A stretch of DNA of 8,299 bases from contig JAGOCY010000045.1 of assembly GCA_017998495.1 (NCBI GenBank), positions 1-8,299 of the forward strand. The letters run 5' to 3'. The position numbers were made by a program, and so were the translations under genes. This stretch comes from Corallincola sp. GTDB taxonomy: Bacteria > Pseudomonadota > Gammaproteobacteria > Enterobacterales > Neiellaceae. Of the stretch, positions 1 to 7,130 are shown one piece after another. Position 1 is the stretch's first letter, and each line of letters starts with the position of its first letter. The notes under the pieces were generated by a model. It was given only the letters and a program-made list of their open reading frames with translations. It was not told the DNA's origin and ran no database searches.

Positions 1-2679
1 GTAGTAGGGCTCGTCGCTCAGGTTCAGCCCCTTCATGTAGAGCTGCACCTCCTCGCTGACAAACCACTTGCCGATCAGGTCGTACTGCAGATGGTCGTCC
101 TCATGCACATCGTAGCGAGCGTCATCCAGTTCGCCGATCTCCAGCAGATAGCCGGACTGATAGGCGGCTGACAGGCGCAGGCTGAGGCGCTCGGTTTCGT
201 AGCCGATGGCCAGGTTGGCACTCCGGTCTGACTGGCTGGGCAGGCTGATACCGCGACTCATCCGTTCGCCCTCGTCATACCAGTCGATGGTGGCTTCCGA
301 ATCGGTGAAGGTGGCGTTGGCGGAGAGCAGCAGGCCGTCGAAGGGGGCGGGCAGTTCGCTGAAGCTCTTGACGTAGCTCAGCTCCAGACCGCTGACCTTG
401 GCGTCGTCACCGTTGGCGTAGGTTTCAGCATGTTTGTAGTCAGCCCAGGCGCCGCTGCCGGCCAGATCGGTGGCGTAGATGAAGTCATCAATCTGTTTGT
501 AAAACACCATGGCTGACATGACGCCGATGCCGCCGCCGTAGTACTCGATGCCGAGGTCATAGTTAGCCGCGGTGATCGGCTCCAGCTCCGGGTTACCAAA
601 GGCCGCTTCCAGATCGCCATCGTCCTCATCGAGCAGCATGCCCGGCGCGATCTGGGCGAAGCTGGGGCGTACCAGGGTGTTGCTCCAGGCGGCGCGGCCG
701 ATCAGTTTGTCACTGAAGGCATAACGCAGGTGGGCCGAGGGCAGCCAGTTGCCATAGCTGCGGTCGCTGTTGCGGCTGGTGAAACTGTCGCTGACCGCGT
801 CATAGGCGCTGCCCTGGCTGCGGGTGCTGGTGTGCTCGTAACGGGCGCCGCCGACCAGCCGCCAGCTGCCAAACTCGGTGCGGCCCATCAGGTAGCCAGC
901 ATCGATATCTTCATCGATGTCGTAGTCGTTAATGGCCGATTCCACCTCATCGATAAACTCCTCCCGCGGCAGGCTGTTAACCAGGCTAAGCAGAGCGCCA
1001 TCGCTGATCCCCGGCCCGAAACGGCCGAAGCCATAGTCGACGGCGCCACTCTGGTAACCGCTCAGGCTCAGAGCGTCATCGTCGATGCCGTAGTCGCCGA
1101 AGTCTTCGTAGACCCAGATATCCTCGCGCGCTTCCTTGCTGCGCCGGCTGCTCTTGGCGCCAAACTTGATCTGGGCATCCTGACCGCCCAGATCCAGCTC
1201 GCGCAGCAGGTCGATCTTGGCGTGGGTCTCCTGATCGTGAGCCTTGCTATCGCTCATCTCCACTTCATCCAGCTCGTAGCCATCAGCCAGATAGAGGGCT
1301 TCAGGGCCGAAGACGACCGGCTTGCGGTTATCGCGATAGCCGATGCCGTCGTCAAACGCCTGCTCAAACACCCCGCCGGCGATGCTGAATGGCGTCTGTT
1401 CACGGGCTTCGCTGTAACCGCCCTGCCAGTTCAGCTGCCAGCGGTCGAAGCGCTGTTCGCCGCCGATGATGATGGCGCCGATCTGCTGCTCCTCCTCGCG
1501 CGCCTTGAGTTCACGAGCCACGTCGGCGGCGCCGTTGTCGCCACTCTGCTGGCCATCTTCAAAGCTGGTGACCAGGGCGTTGCGCACTTCGTCATCGCGA
1601 TAGCGGCTGTAAAGGGTGCGCAGGAACCACTGGTTGTCGTCGCTTGGGCGGTAATCAATGTTGGCAGCCAGGCCAAGGCGTTCACGGGTGATCTGGTAGT
1701 CGCGGTTCTCGAACCCTTCGAGGCGGTTGTCATCCAGATCCCAGTCGCCACCGGTCTCGGCGTTGTCGGTGGCGAAGTCGCGCTCATACCAGCTGGTGGC
1801 AATGGCAACGCCCAGTGCTTCGACGTTGTCGCCCACATCGAAGGTGTCGCTCCAGGTGGCTGCCAGCTTGGGGCTGTAGCTCTCATCCAGCTGGTTGTAG
1901 CTGCCTTCGGCACTCAGGTTGTAATACTCGCCGTCGCGATCAAAGGCTGACAGGCTCTTGATCTCCACCGCGCCGCCGAGCGAGTCACCATCCATGTCCG
2001 GGGTCAGGGTCTTGGTGACGGTCAGCGACTCAAGCAGGTCGGAGGGGATGGAGTCGAGGGAGACGGCGCGGCGGTCCGCCTCAGGCGCTGGCAGGCGGGT
2101 GCCGGAATAGCTGACGGCGTTGAGATCCGGGGCCAGGCCGCGCACCCGCACGTAGCGGCCTTCGCCCTGATCGCGCTCGATGGAGATGCCAGCCAGCCGC
2201 TGCAGTGACTCACCGGCGGTGTTATCGGCGAATTGGCCGATGGCATCACTGGCGGCGATGGTGGCGATATTGTCGGCGTTTTTCTGCTGGTTAAGGGCGG
2301 CGCTGGTGGCCCCGGCCTGACCGACCACCAGAATGTGCTCGACCCGGCTATCACTGGTCAGCACCAGCTCGGCGTTGAAGCGCTGGTCATCGGCCAGCTC
2401 TACCTGTTGCTGCTGTTCGCTGGCGCCCAGATAGCGCACCGTCAGGGTGTAGCTGCCGGCGGGCAGCAGGCCAAAATCGAAACGGCCATCACTGCCGGTG
2501 GTGCGGCTCAAGCCGTTACTCAGGCGCACTTCAGCACCAGCCAGATGAACGCCACTGCGGTCGCTGACCTGGCCTTCCAGGCGGCCATCGGCCAACGCGG
2601 CGGTGGTGAGCAGCAGGGCGGGGGTGGCCAGCAGGGCCGGGATCAATAGCGCCAGGGGGCGGCGACGCAAAGGCTTCAT
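1..2679 (-). CDS. TonB-dependent receptor with N-terminal carboxypeptidase-regulatory-like domain (3' end cut by window edge)
   Basis: This is an outer-membrane TonB-dependent transporter; the substrate is unknown. The frame is open for 893 codons from ATG 2679 to base 1. GAGGAA lies just upstream (2684-2689). Residues 1-30 form a signal peptide (basic MKPLRRR, hydrophobic stretch, end at ALA). Residues about 32-108 look like a CarboxypepD_reg-type beta-sandwich (DGRF..LLPAGSYTL). A TonB-box-like HILVVG lies near 115-120. The plug spans about 130-245 and carries GEGRYVRVRGL (172-182) and TPDMDGDSLGG (226-236), the signature I associate with the TonB-Xanth-Caul (TIGR01782) family. The rest reads as an aromatic- and Asp-rich barrel. 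The last residues, NLSDEPYY, normally lie some 30-40 residues from the C-terminus, so little is missing. The receptor is divergent from the GGDEF-AraC pair. Members of this family often import complex carbohydrates, but nothing here fixes the ligand. Confidence 0.95.
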   Translation of the reverse strand, partial: MKPLRRRPLALLIPALLATPALLLTTAALADGRLEGQVSDRSGVHLAGAEVRLSNGLSRTTGSDGRFDFGLLPAGSYTLTVRYLGASEQQQQVELADDQRFNAELVLTSDSRVEHILVVGQAGATSAALNQQKNADNIATIAASDAIGQFADNTAGESLQRLAGISIERDQGEGRYVRVRGLAPDLNAVSYSGTRLPAPEADRRAVSLDSIPSDLLESLTVTKTLTPDMDGDSLGGAVEIKSLSAFDRDGEYYNLSAEGSYNQLDESYSPKLAATWSDTFDVGDNVEALGVAIATSWYERDFATDNAETGGDWDLDDNRLEGFENRDYQITRERLGLAANIDYRPSDDNQWFLRTLYSRYRDDEVRNALVTSFEDGQQSGDNGAADVARELKAREEEQQIGAIIIGGEQRFDRWQLNWQGGYSEAREQTPFSIAGGVFEQAFDDGIGYRDNRKPVVFGPEALYLADGYELDEVEMSDSKAHDQETHAKIDLLRELDLGGQDAQIKFGAKSSRRSKEAREDIWVYEDFGDYGIDDDALSLSGYQSGAVDYGFGRFGPGISDGALLSLVNSLPREEFIDEVESAINDYDIDEDIDAGYLMGRTEFGSWRLVGGARYEHTSTRSQGSAYDAVSDSFTSRNSDRSYGNWLPSAHLRYAFSDKLIGRAAWSNTLVRPSFAQIAPGMLLDEDDGDLEAAFGNPELEPITAANYDLGIEYYGGGIGVMSAMVFYKQIDDFIYATDLAGSGAWADYKHAETYANGDDAKVSGLELSYVKSFSELPAPFDGLLLSANATFTDSEATIDWYDEGERMSRGISLPSQSDRSANLAIGYETERLSLRLSAAYQSGYLLEIGELDDARYDVHEDDHLQYDLIGKWFVSEEVQLYMKGLNLSDEPYY

Positions 2680-2714
2680 GGCATTCCTCGACAGCATCAG
2701 GGTGAACGACAACA

Positions 2715-2740
2715 GGGCCCAGCACGGGCGGTGTGGGCTC
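2715..2740 (-). promoter_or_regulatory. Possible hairpin in the receptor mRNA leader
   Basis: GGGCCCAGCAC (2715-2725) and GTGTGGGCTC (2731-2740) can pair around a 5-base loop, with one bulged base and one G-T pair in the plus-strand reading. It lies 36-61 bp upstream of the TonB receptor start and would fall in its leader if transcription starts further right. No T-tract follows, so it does not look like an intrinsic terminator. In GC-rich DNA a hairpin of this size can arise by chance, and I recognise no riboswitch motif. Confidence 0.25.
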
Positions 2741-2764
2741 ATGCTCGGCACCCTTGATGACAAT

Positions 2765-2819
2765 CCGGTTACCGGGGCCGAGCGGCCTGAGCTGCAATGA
2801 CCCGGGTCATTTCGGCTCA
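2765..2819. promoter_or_regulatory. Three abutting dyad symmetries in the divergent intergenic region; candidate operator
   Basis: Three inverted repeats abut without gaps: CCGGT-T-ACCGG (2765-2775), GGCCG-AG-CGGCC (2776-2787), and a 32-bp imperfect dyad (2788-2819). The third has outer arms TGAGC/GCTCA and a perfect 16-bp core, AATGACCCGGGTCATT, at 2796-2811. The block sits 86 bp from the TonB receptor start and 83 bp from the GGDEF gene start, so a bound protein could affect both promoters. The adjacent AraC-family regulator is the obvious candidate, but AraC proteins often prefer direct repeats, so a dimeric repressor encoded elsewhere is equally possible. I found no convincing -35/-10 pair on either strand here. 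Confidence 0.5.
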
Positions 2820-2902
2820 CGAGGGCAGGGGGGTTGTCACCACCCTGTCATCTGCTCCGCGCAGGCTGCGGCCATTACCGAGCTGTTGTGGAGCGGCTGG
2901 CG

Positions 2903-3802
2903 ATGCGAATCCCCCGTTATCACCGTCTGCGCCTGCTGCTGGCGTTGATGGCCATGTTGCTGCTGTCACTGCTGGTGGCCGTGGGCGGCGAACTGAAGTT
3001 GTGGTCGGCGATTAGCTGGCTGGATGTGGCTGGGGAAGGGGCAGTGGCGGCCATGGCCTTTGTCTGGATCTGGCTGGTGCTGGCCAGCCGCCCGGCTGGC
3101 CGGGTAACCAACCTGCTGTATGCCGGCGGCACCGCCTATTTTGCCGCCACCTGGCTGGACCTCTGCGATGAGTTTTTCGCCTTTGGTGGCGGCGGCCACT
3201 GGGTTGGCTCGCTGGAGTCGATCCCGGCGCCTATCGGTATGGTGCTGCTGACCCTGGGGCTACTCGGCTGGCATCGCGAGCAGCGCACCGTGAATGCCCA
3301 GCTCAAACGGCGGGAGCGCTTCTTCCGCGAGCATCGGCTGGTGGATTATCTGACCAAGCTCTACAGCGCCGATTACCTGCTGCCGCTGCTACAGCGGGAG
3401 CTGCGGTTGCATCAGGCGCGGCAGGCGCCGCTGGCGCTGCTGGTGATCGATCTGGATGATTTTGCCGGCTACAACCGTCGTCATGGTGATGCCGCCGGCG
3501 ACCGACTGCTACGCGAGGTTAGCGAATGTTTGCTGGCCCAGCTGCGGGCTGACGATCTGCTTTGCCGTTATGCCGGTGATCGCTTCGTGGCGCTGCTACC
3601 GACCACCACGGCGGCCGAGGCCGAGGCGCTGGCCCTGCATTTGACCCAGCAGATTGCCCTGCTGGGGCGTCAGCCGCTGGCGTCGACGGTGGTGGCGGTC
3701 AGCGCCGATAACGACAGCGCCGCCTCGCTACTGCAGCGTGGCCAGCGTCTGCTCGACGAGCGCCGCCAACGGCAGCGCTGGGCCGCACGCAAGGCCGGCT
3801 GA
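2903..3802 (+). CDS. Membrane protein with degenerate GGDEF domain, probable c-di-GMP receptor rather than cyclase
   Basis: The product has 299 residues. ATG 2903 is chosen because GGAG (2890-2893) precedes it at 9 bases; an in-frame TTG at 2834 would add 23 residues that look like no domain. About four hydrophobic helices lie at 10-28, 42-62, 70-87 and 108-124. A short basic linker follows, then a GGDEF domain from about 147 to 290. DLDDF (183-187) and N191, G199, D200 fit the metal and guanine positions. The signature is AGDRF (224-228) instead of GGDEF or GGEEF, with Arg at the fourth position. The usual Lys of DxDxFK is Ala188. An inhibitory-site RxxD (R215-D218) lies exactly five residues before the signature, as in canonical cyclases. 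I infer weak or no cyclase activity with possible c-di-GMP binding at the I-site. The stop overlaps the start of the AraC gene (TGATG), so the two are probably translated together. Confidence 0.9.
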   Translation: MRIPRYHRLRLLLALMAMLLLSLLVAVGGELKLWSAISWLDVAGEGAVAAMAFVWIWLVLASRPAGRVTNLLYAGGTAYFAATWLDLCDEFFAFGGGGHWVGSLESIPAPIGMVLLTLGLLGWHREQRTVNAQLKRRERFFREHRLVDYLTKLYSADYLLPLLQRELRLHQARQAPLALLVIDLDDFAGYNRRHGDAAGDRLLREVSECLLAQLRADDLLCRYAGDRFVALLPTTTAAEAEALALHLTQQIALLGRQPLASTVVAVSADNDSAASLLQRGQRLLDERRQRQRWAARKAG

Positions 3803-4824
3803 TGAGCCTGCGCCTGTGGTTCGATAGCCAGGACAAGGTGGTGCCGCTGGCACTGCTGCCGCGATTGCTGATCGAGCTGGCCGAACGGCGCGGCGCCCCA
3901 CGCCCGCTGCTGCTGCGCGGCACCGGTATTTTTGACCAGGATCTGCGTCAGCCGGGCCACTGCATCAGCGCCGATCAGCTGCTGCGGCTGGTGGCCAATG
4001 CCCGCCGCTATGCCCAGGGGGATGATCTGCCCTTTCTGCTTGGCCATCGGCTGATTGGCGCCCACGGTGGGCCGCTGGCCGAGCTGCTGCGTGCCTCGCC
4101 CGACCTGCGCCGGGCGCTGGTCAACCTCGGTCGCCTGCGGGCACTGTGGCAGCCGCTGATGACGGTACTGGTGCAGTGGTCGGCCGAGCGCATCCACCTG
4201 CAGCTGTTGCCGGTGGTGAAGCTGGGGGATGAGGCGCTGTTTATCCAGCAGAGCCTGCTTACCGCACTGGCGGCCTTGATCCGTCAGGGGTTGGGCCAGC
4301 CGCCACAGTTGCAGTTCCAGCTGAGTTATGACGCCCCCCGCCAGCTGGCCCAGCATCAGCAACATCTGGGTCGCCAGCTGAGCTTTGGAGCGTCGTGCAC
4401 TGGCCTGAGTGTGGCCCGCCAGCAGTTGCAGCAGCGCTGGCCCGGCTATGGTGACGGCGACTATCAGCAGCAGCTGGCTCACTGCCGCCAGCTGTGGCGT
4501 GAGGGGCCTCGGGGTGTGGGCCTGCTGGAGTGGACGTGGCGCTGGCAGCGTCGTCATCTGCGCCAGAATCTGACCATCGACCACTGTGCGGCCGCCGCCG
4601 GGGTCAGCACCGCCACCCTTAAACGCTGCCTGCAGCGTCAGGGCACCAGTTATCAGCAGTTGGGGGATGAGTTGCGCAAGCAGCTGGCGTTACACCGGCT
4701 GGCCACCAGCCCCTGTTCCAACGAGCAGCTGGCGCGCGAACTGGGCTATAGCGACGGCCACAATTTCCGCCGCTCGTGCAAACGCTGGACAGGGCTGCTG
4801 CCCAGCGTGCTGCGCCAGGTCTGA
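3802..4824 (+). CDS. AraC-family transcriptional regulator (Arabinose_bd-type N-terminus)
   Basis: This is a DNA-binding regulator of 340 residues. The N-terminal part (about 15-210) fits the Arabinose_bd-type domain found in OruR/ArgR-like AraC proteins, with a GTGIFDQDL segment and a Leu/Arg-rich helical body. The C-terminal part (about 245-340) is a two-helix-turn-helix AraC domain: the first HTH is at about 257-280 (LTIDHCAAAAGVSTATLKR), the second at about 306-329 (LARELGYSDGHNF), followed by KRWTGLLPS with the conserved Gly and Pro. Its ATG shares one base with the stop of the GGDEF gene. Its only ribosome-site candidate is AAGG (3791-3794) inside that gene, which suggests translational coupling. 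It ends 8 bp from the convergent hldD stop, with no terminator hairpin between them. The target is unknown; the divergent TonB receptor and its own operon are natural candidates. The effector cannot be inferred. Confidence 0.93.
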   Translation: MSLRLWFDSQDKVVPLALLPRLLIELAERRGAPRPLLLRGTGIFDQDLRQPGHCISADQLLRLVANARRYAQGDDLPFLLGHRLIGAHGGPLAELLRASPDLRRALVNLGRLRALWQPLMTVLVQWSAERIHLQLLPVVKLGDEALFIQQSLLTALAALIRQGLGQPPQLQFQLSYDAPRQLAQHQQHLGRQLSFGASCTGLSVARQQLQQRWPGYGDGDYQQQLAHCRQLWREGPRGVGLLEWTWRWQRRHLRQNLTIDHCAAAAGVSTATLKRCLQRQGTSYQQLGDELRKQLALHRLATSPCSNEQLARELGYSDGHNFRRSCKRWTGLLPSVLRQV

Positions 4825-4832
4825 ACGCGTCG

Positions 4833-5774
4833 TTAGCGGTTGAGCCAGGCCAGGTAGGCAGCCACGCCAGTGGCCACATCCATGAACGGCTGGTCATAGC
4901 CTGCCGCCCGCAGCCGGCTCATATCGGCTTGTGTGAAGCTCTGGTAACGCCCTTTGAGGTGGTCGGGGAAGGGCACATACTCCACCTGACCACGGCCATG
5001 GTGGCGGATCACCGCCTCGGCCACCGCTTGGAACGGCTCGGCGCGGCCGGTGCCGCAGTTGAAGATGCCGCTGTTATCGGCATGGTCCCAGAACCACAGG
5101 TTGACCTTGCACACGTCGTCCACATGGATGAAATCGCGCAGTTGGCCGCCGTCGGCAAAGCCATCACAGCCGGCAAACAACTTGGGATTCTCGCCGTGCT
5201 TCATCTGGTTGTTGAGGTGAAATGCGACCGAGGCCATCGATCCTTTGTGCTGCTCGCGCGGGCCATAGACATTGAAGTAGCGCAGCCCGACCACCTGTGA
5301 GCGGGCCTTGGGCAGCAGGCGACGGACATAGTTGTCGAACTGCAGCTTGGAGTAGCCGTAGACATTCAGCGGCCCTTCGCAGGCCGGCTCTTCGCGGAAC
5401 TGGTCAGTCGTGCCGTAGGTGGCGGCCGATGAGGCGTAGATGAAGGGGATAAAACGCTGCAGGCAGTAGTGCAGCAGCACCTTGGAGTACTCATAGTTGG
5501 TGGCCATCATGAACTTGCCATCCCACTCGGTGGTGGTGGAGCAGGCCCCCTGATGGAACACCGCCTCGATCGGCCCGAACTCCTCGCCGGCCTTGAGGCG
5601 GGCCAGAAAGTCATCCTTGTCGAGGTAATCGGCGTAGTCGAGGTCGACCAGATTGACGAACTTGGTGCCGTCAGTCAGATCATCGACGATCAGGATGTCG
5701 TTGCGGCCCCGCGCATTAAGCGCCTTGACCAGATTGGCGCCGATAAAGCCCGCGCCGCCGGTAACAATGATCAT
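4833..5774 (-). CDS. hldD: ADP-L-glycero-D-manno-heptose 6-epimerase
   Basis: HldD (RfaD) converts ADP-D-glycero- to ADP-L-glycero-beta-D-manno-heptose in the cytoplasm, the last step in making the heptose donor for the LPS inner core. The 313-residue product matches the E. coli enzyme (310 residues) along its whole length from memory. It has the NADP-binding TGGAGFIG (5-12), [16 protein letters not shown] (35-50), [11 protein letters not shown] (77-87), SSAATYG with Ser116, YGYSK giving the SDR Tyr139/Lys143 pair, [15 protein letters not shown] with Lys177, and the C-terminal [13 protein letters not shown] small insertion near [13 protein letters not shown] relative to E. coli lies in a loop before RDFIHV. 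All expected catalytic residues are present. The gene stands alone on its strand, is divergent from plsC, and has its own promoter. AGGG lies 8 bases before the ATG. Confidence 0.98.
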   Translation of the reverse strand: MIIVTGGAGFIGANLVKALNARGRNDILIVDDLTDGTKFVNLVDLDYADYLDKDDFLARLKAGEEFGPIEAVFHQGACSTTTEWDGKFMMATNYEYSKVLLHYCLQRFIPFIYASSAATYGTTDQFREEPACEGPLNVYGYSKLQFDNYVRRLLPKARSQVVGLRYFNVYGPREQHKGSMASVAFHLNNQMKHGENPKLFAGCDGFADGGQLRDFIHVDDVCKVNLWFWDHADNSGIFNCGTGRAEPFQAVAEAVIRHHGRGQVEYVPFPDHLKGRYQSFTQADMSRLRAAGYDQPFMDVATGVAAYLAWLNR

Positions 5775-5805
5775 GATTCACACCCTGCAACCCAAGTTGG
5801 CCCTC

Positions 5806-5834
5806 ATCATAGGCGGCGTGACTGGTGGCGGCAA
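5806..5834 (-). promoter_or_regulatory. Probable sigma-70 promoter of hldD
   Basis: On the minus strand, TTGCCG (5829-5834) and TATGAT (5806-5811) are separated by 17 bases, matching the -35 and -10 consensus at 4 of 6 and 5 of 6 positions. Transcription would start near 5799, giving a leader of about 25 bases before the hldD ATG. The spacing and position are what a housekeeping promoter should show. Confidence 0.6.
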
Positions 5835-5902
5835 CGCAGCGGCGGGCTGACCAGGAACACAGTTTGCGACTGGCCGGAGCTACCCTGTCGCCATTTCCCC
5901 TT

Positions 5903-5908
5903 TATACT
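5903..5908 (+). promoter_or_regulatory. Candidate -10 element for plsC-rraB
   Basis: TATACT matches TATAAT at 5 of 6 positions and lies 28 bp before the plsC ATG, which would give a leader of roughly 20 bases. No good -35 hexamer lies 16-18 bp upstream (the sequence there is close to CTACCC), so the promoter would be weak or activator-dependent. The call rests on the -10 alone. Confidence 0.35.
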
Positions 5909-5936
5909 GCCCGCCTCTGGATTACCGGTATTCGTC

Positions 5937-6656
5937 ATGCTTGCTGCTGTTCGCTCCCTGCTGCTGTTTGTGGCCCTGCTGCTCGACTTCACCGCCTGTG
6001 TGGTGGTGGGCGTGTTCCGGCCGCGCCACCCCAATCTGGTCTATATCTTCAGCCGCCCGTTCGGCTGGGTACTGCCGCTGATGGGGATCCGCAGCCAGGT
6101 GCGCCGGCCACCGCTGGCCGAGCTGCCGCGCCATGCGGTCTATATCTGCAATCACCAGAACACCTTTGATCTCTTTGTCTGCGCCAATGCCGTGCCGCCG
6201 CGCACTGTCACCATCGGCAAGCGCTCGCTGGTAGCCATTCCGCTGTTTGGCATCATGTACTGGCTGACCGGCAACATCCTCATCGATCGCGCCAACCGCG
6301 CCCGCGCTGCCGACACCATCAGCGATGCCGCACGCCAGATCCACGATCGCGACATGAGCGTGTGGGTGTTCCCTGAGGGCACGCGCAGCCGGGGGCTGAC
6401 CCTGCTGCCGTTCAAGCTGGGAGCTTTCAAACTGGCCGCCCGCGCCGGCGTGCCGATCATCCCGGTGGTGACCGGGCCGATGGCCGACACCAGTCTTAAC
6501 CGCTGGGATAACGGCACCATCCTGATCCAGTATCTGCCGGCGATCACCGTTAACGAGGGCGATGATCTGGGCCAGCTGGCGCGCGAGGTGCGTGATCAGA
6601 TGCAGCAGTGCTACGACCAGCTGGGCGTTGAACAGAAGCAGCTGCGCGGCCGTTAA
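5937..6656 (+). CDS. plsC: 1-acyl-sn-glycerol-3-phosphate acyltransferase
   Basis: PlsC acylates lysophosphatidic acid to phosphatidic acid at the inner membrane, the second acylation step of phospholipid synthesis. The product has 239 residues (E. coli PlsC has 245). The N-terminus is a membrane helix (about 6-26) followed by FRPRHPN. The acyltransferase motifs are all present: NHQNTFD with His73 and Asp78 (the HX4D catalytic pair), GNILIDR (112-118), FPEGTRSRG (145-153) and VPIIPV (172-177). TVTIGK and IMYWLTGN also match the E. coli protein as I remember it. The ATG at 5937 starts just where homology begins; the frame is open further upstream, but that stretch is antisense to hldD and intergenic DNA. 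No strong Shine-Dalgarno precedes the ATG. rraB follows after 43 bp on the same strand, probably in one transcript. Confidence 0.96.
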   Translation: MLAAVRSLLLFVALLLDFTACVVVGVFRPRHPNLVYIFSRPFGWVLPLMGIRSQVRRPPLAELPRHAVYICNHQNTFDLFVCANAVPPRTVTIGKRSLVAIPLFGIMYWLTGNILIDRANRARAADTISDAARQIHDRDMSVWVFPEGTRSRGLTLLPFKLGAFKLAARAGVPIIPVVTGPMADTSLNRWDNGTILIQYLPAITVNEGDDLGQLAREVRDQMQQCYDQLGVEQKQLRGR

Positions 6657-6699
6657 CGCCGCGCCTCGACCAATCCATCACCATCAGACGGGGATAACC

Positions 6700-7056
6700 A
6701 TGCTGGATGACGCCAAGAGCCGCAGCGAACTGCTGGCCGAGAACCGCGAAATTGTCGCCGCCCTGACGGCCGATGGCACCAATCTCGACGCCGAGCACAT
6801 CATCGAACACCACTTTGCCGCCGATAACTTCGACCGCCTGGAGAAGCTGGCGGTGGCCGCCTTTAACCTCGGCTTCGAGGTCACCGATGCCGAAGAGCTG
6901 GAGCTGGATCGTGGCCAGCGCTGCTTCTGCTGCGATGTGATCACCGAGAATCTGCTCGATCTGGCTCTGCTCGACGCTCAAACCGAACAGATGTTGGAAC
7001 TGGCGGCCAAACACGGGGTGATCTACGACGGCTGGGGCACCTACCTCGAAGAGTGA
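6700..7056 (+). CDS. rraB: Ribonuclease E inhibitor RraB (short form)
   Basis: RraB binds RNase E and changes its activity and degradosome make-up, shifting the stability of many mRNAs. The 118-residue product resembles E. coli RraB: IEHHFAADNFDRLEKLAVAAF matches [21 protein letters not shown], followed by LGFEVTDAEELEL, CCDVITE, LLDAQTEQM and the near-terminal YDGWGTYLEE. ATG 6700 is preferred because homology begins there and GGGG (6690-6693) precedes it; the upstream open frame overlaps plsC out of phase. The long acidic tail of E. coli RraB (about 20 residues of Asp/Glu) is absent: the protein ends at LEE followed by tandem stops TGA-TAA. It lies 43 bp after plsC and is followed by a terminator-like hairpin. 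Confidence 0.94.
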   Translation: MLDDAKSRSELLAENREIVAALTADGTNLDAEHIIEHHFAADNFDRLEKLAVAAFNLGFEVTDAEELELDRGQRCFCCDVITENLLDLALLDAQTEQMLELAAKHGVIYDGWGTYLEE

Positions 7057-7087
7057 TAACGGCTGCCCAGATCCTTTACGACTGAGC

Positions 7088-7129
7088 AAAAAGCCAGCAC
7101 CATCCCCCTGATCGCGCTGGTTTTATTTT
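7088..7129 (+). terminator. Probable intrinsic terminator after rraB
   Basis: AAAAAGCCAGC (7088-7098) can pair with GCTGGTTTT (7116-7124), with one G-T pair, around a loop of about 17 bases, followed by TTTTATTTT. The core stem CCAGC/GCTGG is short and the loop is long, so it is a moderate terminator. On the minus strand the same stem is followed by five T, so it could work in both directions. It lies 32 bp after the rraB stop and ends one base before the sigma-54-like element, separating the two units. Confidence 0.55.
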
Positions 7130-7130
7130 G

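Noticed and set aside
730..1950. Plus-strand open frame of 406 codons
   Set aside because: It is antisense to the TonB receptor and composed almost only of Ala, Val, Leu and Ile with no motif, as expected from the reverse of a GC-rich gene; the opposite strand carries clear family signatures.
2834..2902. TTG start extending the GGDEF protein by 23 residues
   Set aside because: A rare start, with residues resembling no domain; ATG 2903 has GGAG at a suitable distance and begins directly before the first membrane helix.
2680..2902. Possible riboswitch in the TonB receptor leader
   Set aside because: Hairpins are present, but I recognise no conserved cobalamin, TPP or other riboswitch core on the minus strand.
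3670..4584. Minus-strand open frame of 304 codons
   Set aside because: It is the Gln/Leu-rich reverse of the GGDEF and AraC genes, which have recognisable domains on the plus strand.
5469..5936. Upstream in-frame extension of plsC (156 codons)
   Set aside because: It is antisense to hldD plus the intergenic region; PlsC homology begins at ATG 5937 and a candidate -10 element lies within the extension.
6562..6699. In-frame extension of rraB overlapping plsC
   Set aside because: The extension is out of phase with plsC and has no similarity to RraB, whereas ATG 6700 has an upstream G-rich ribosome site and begins where homology begins.
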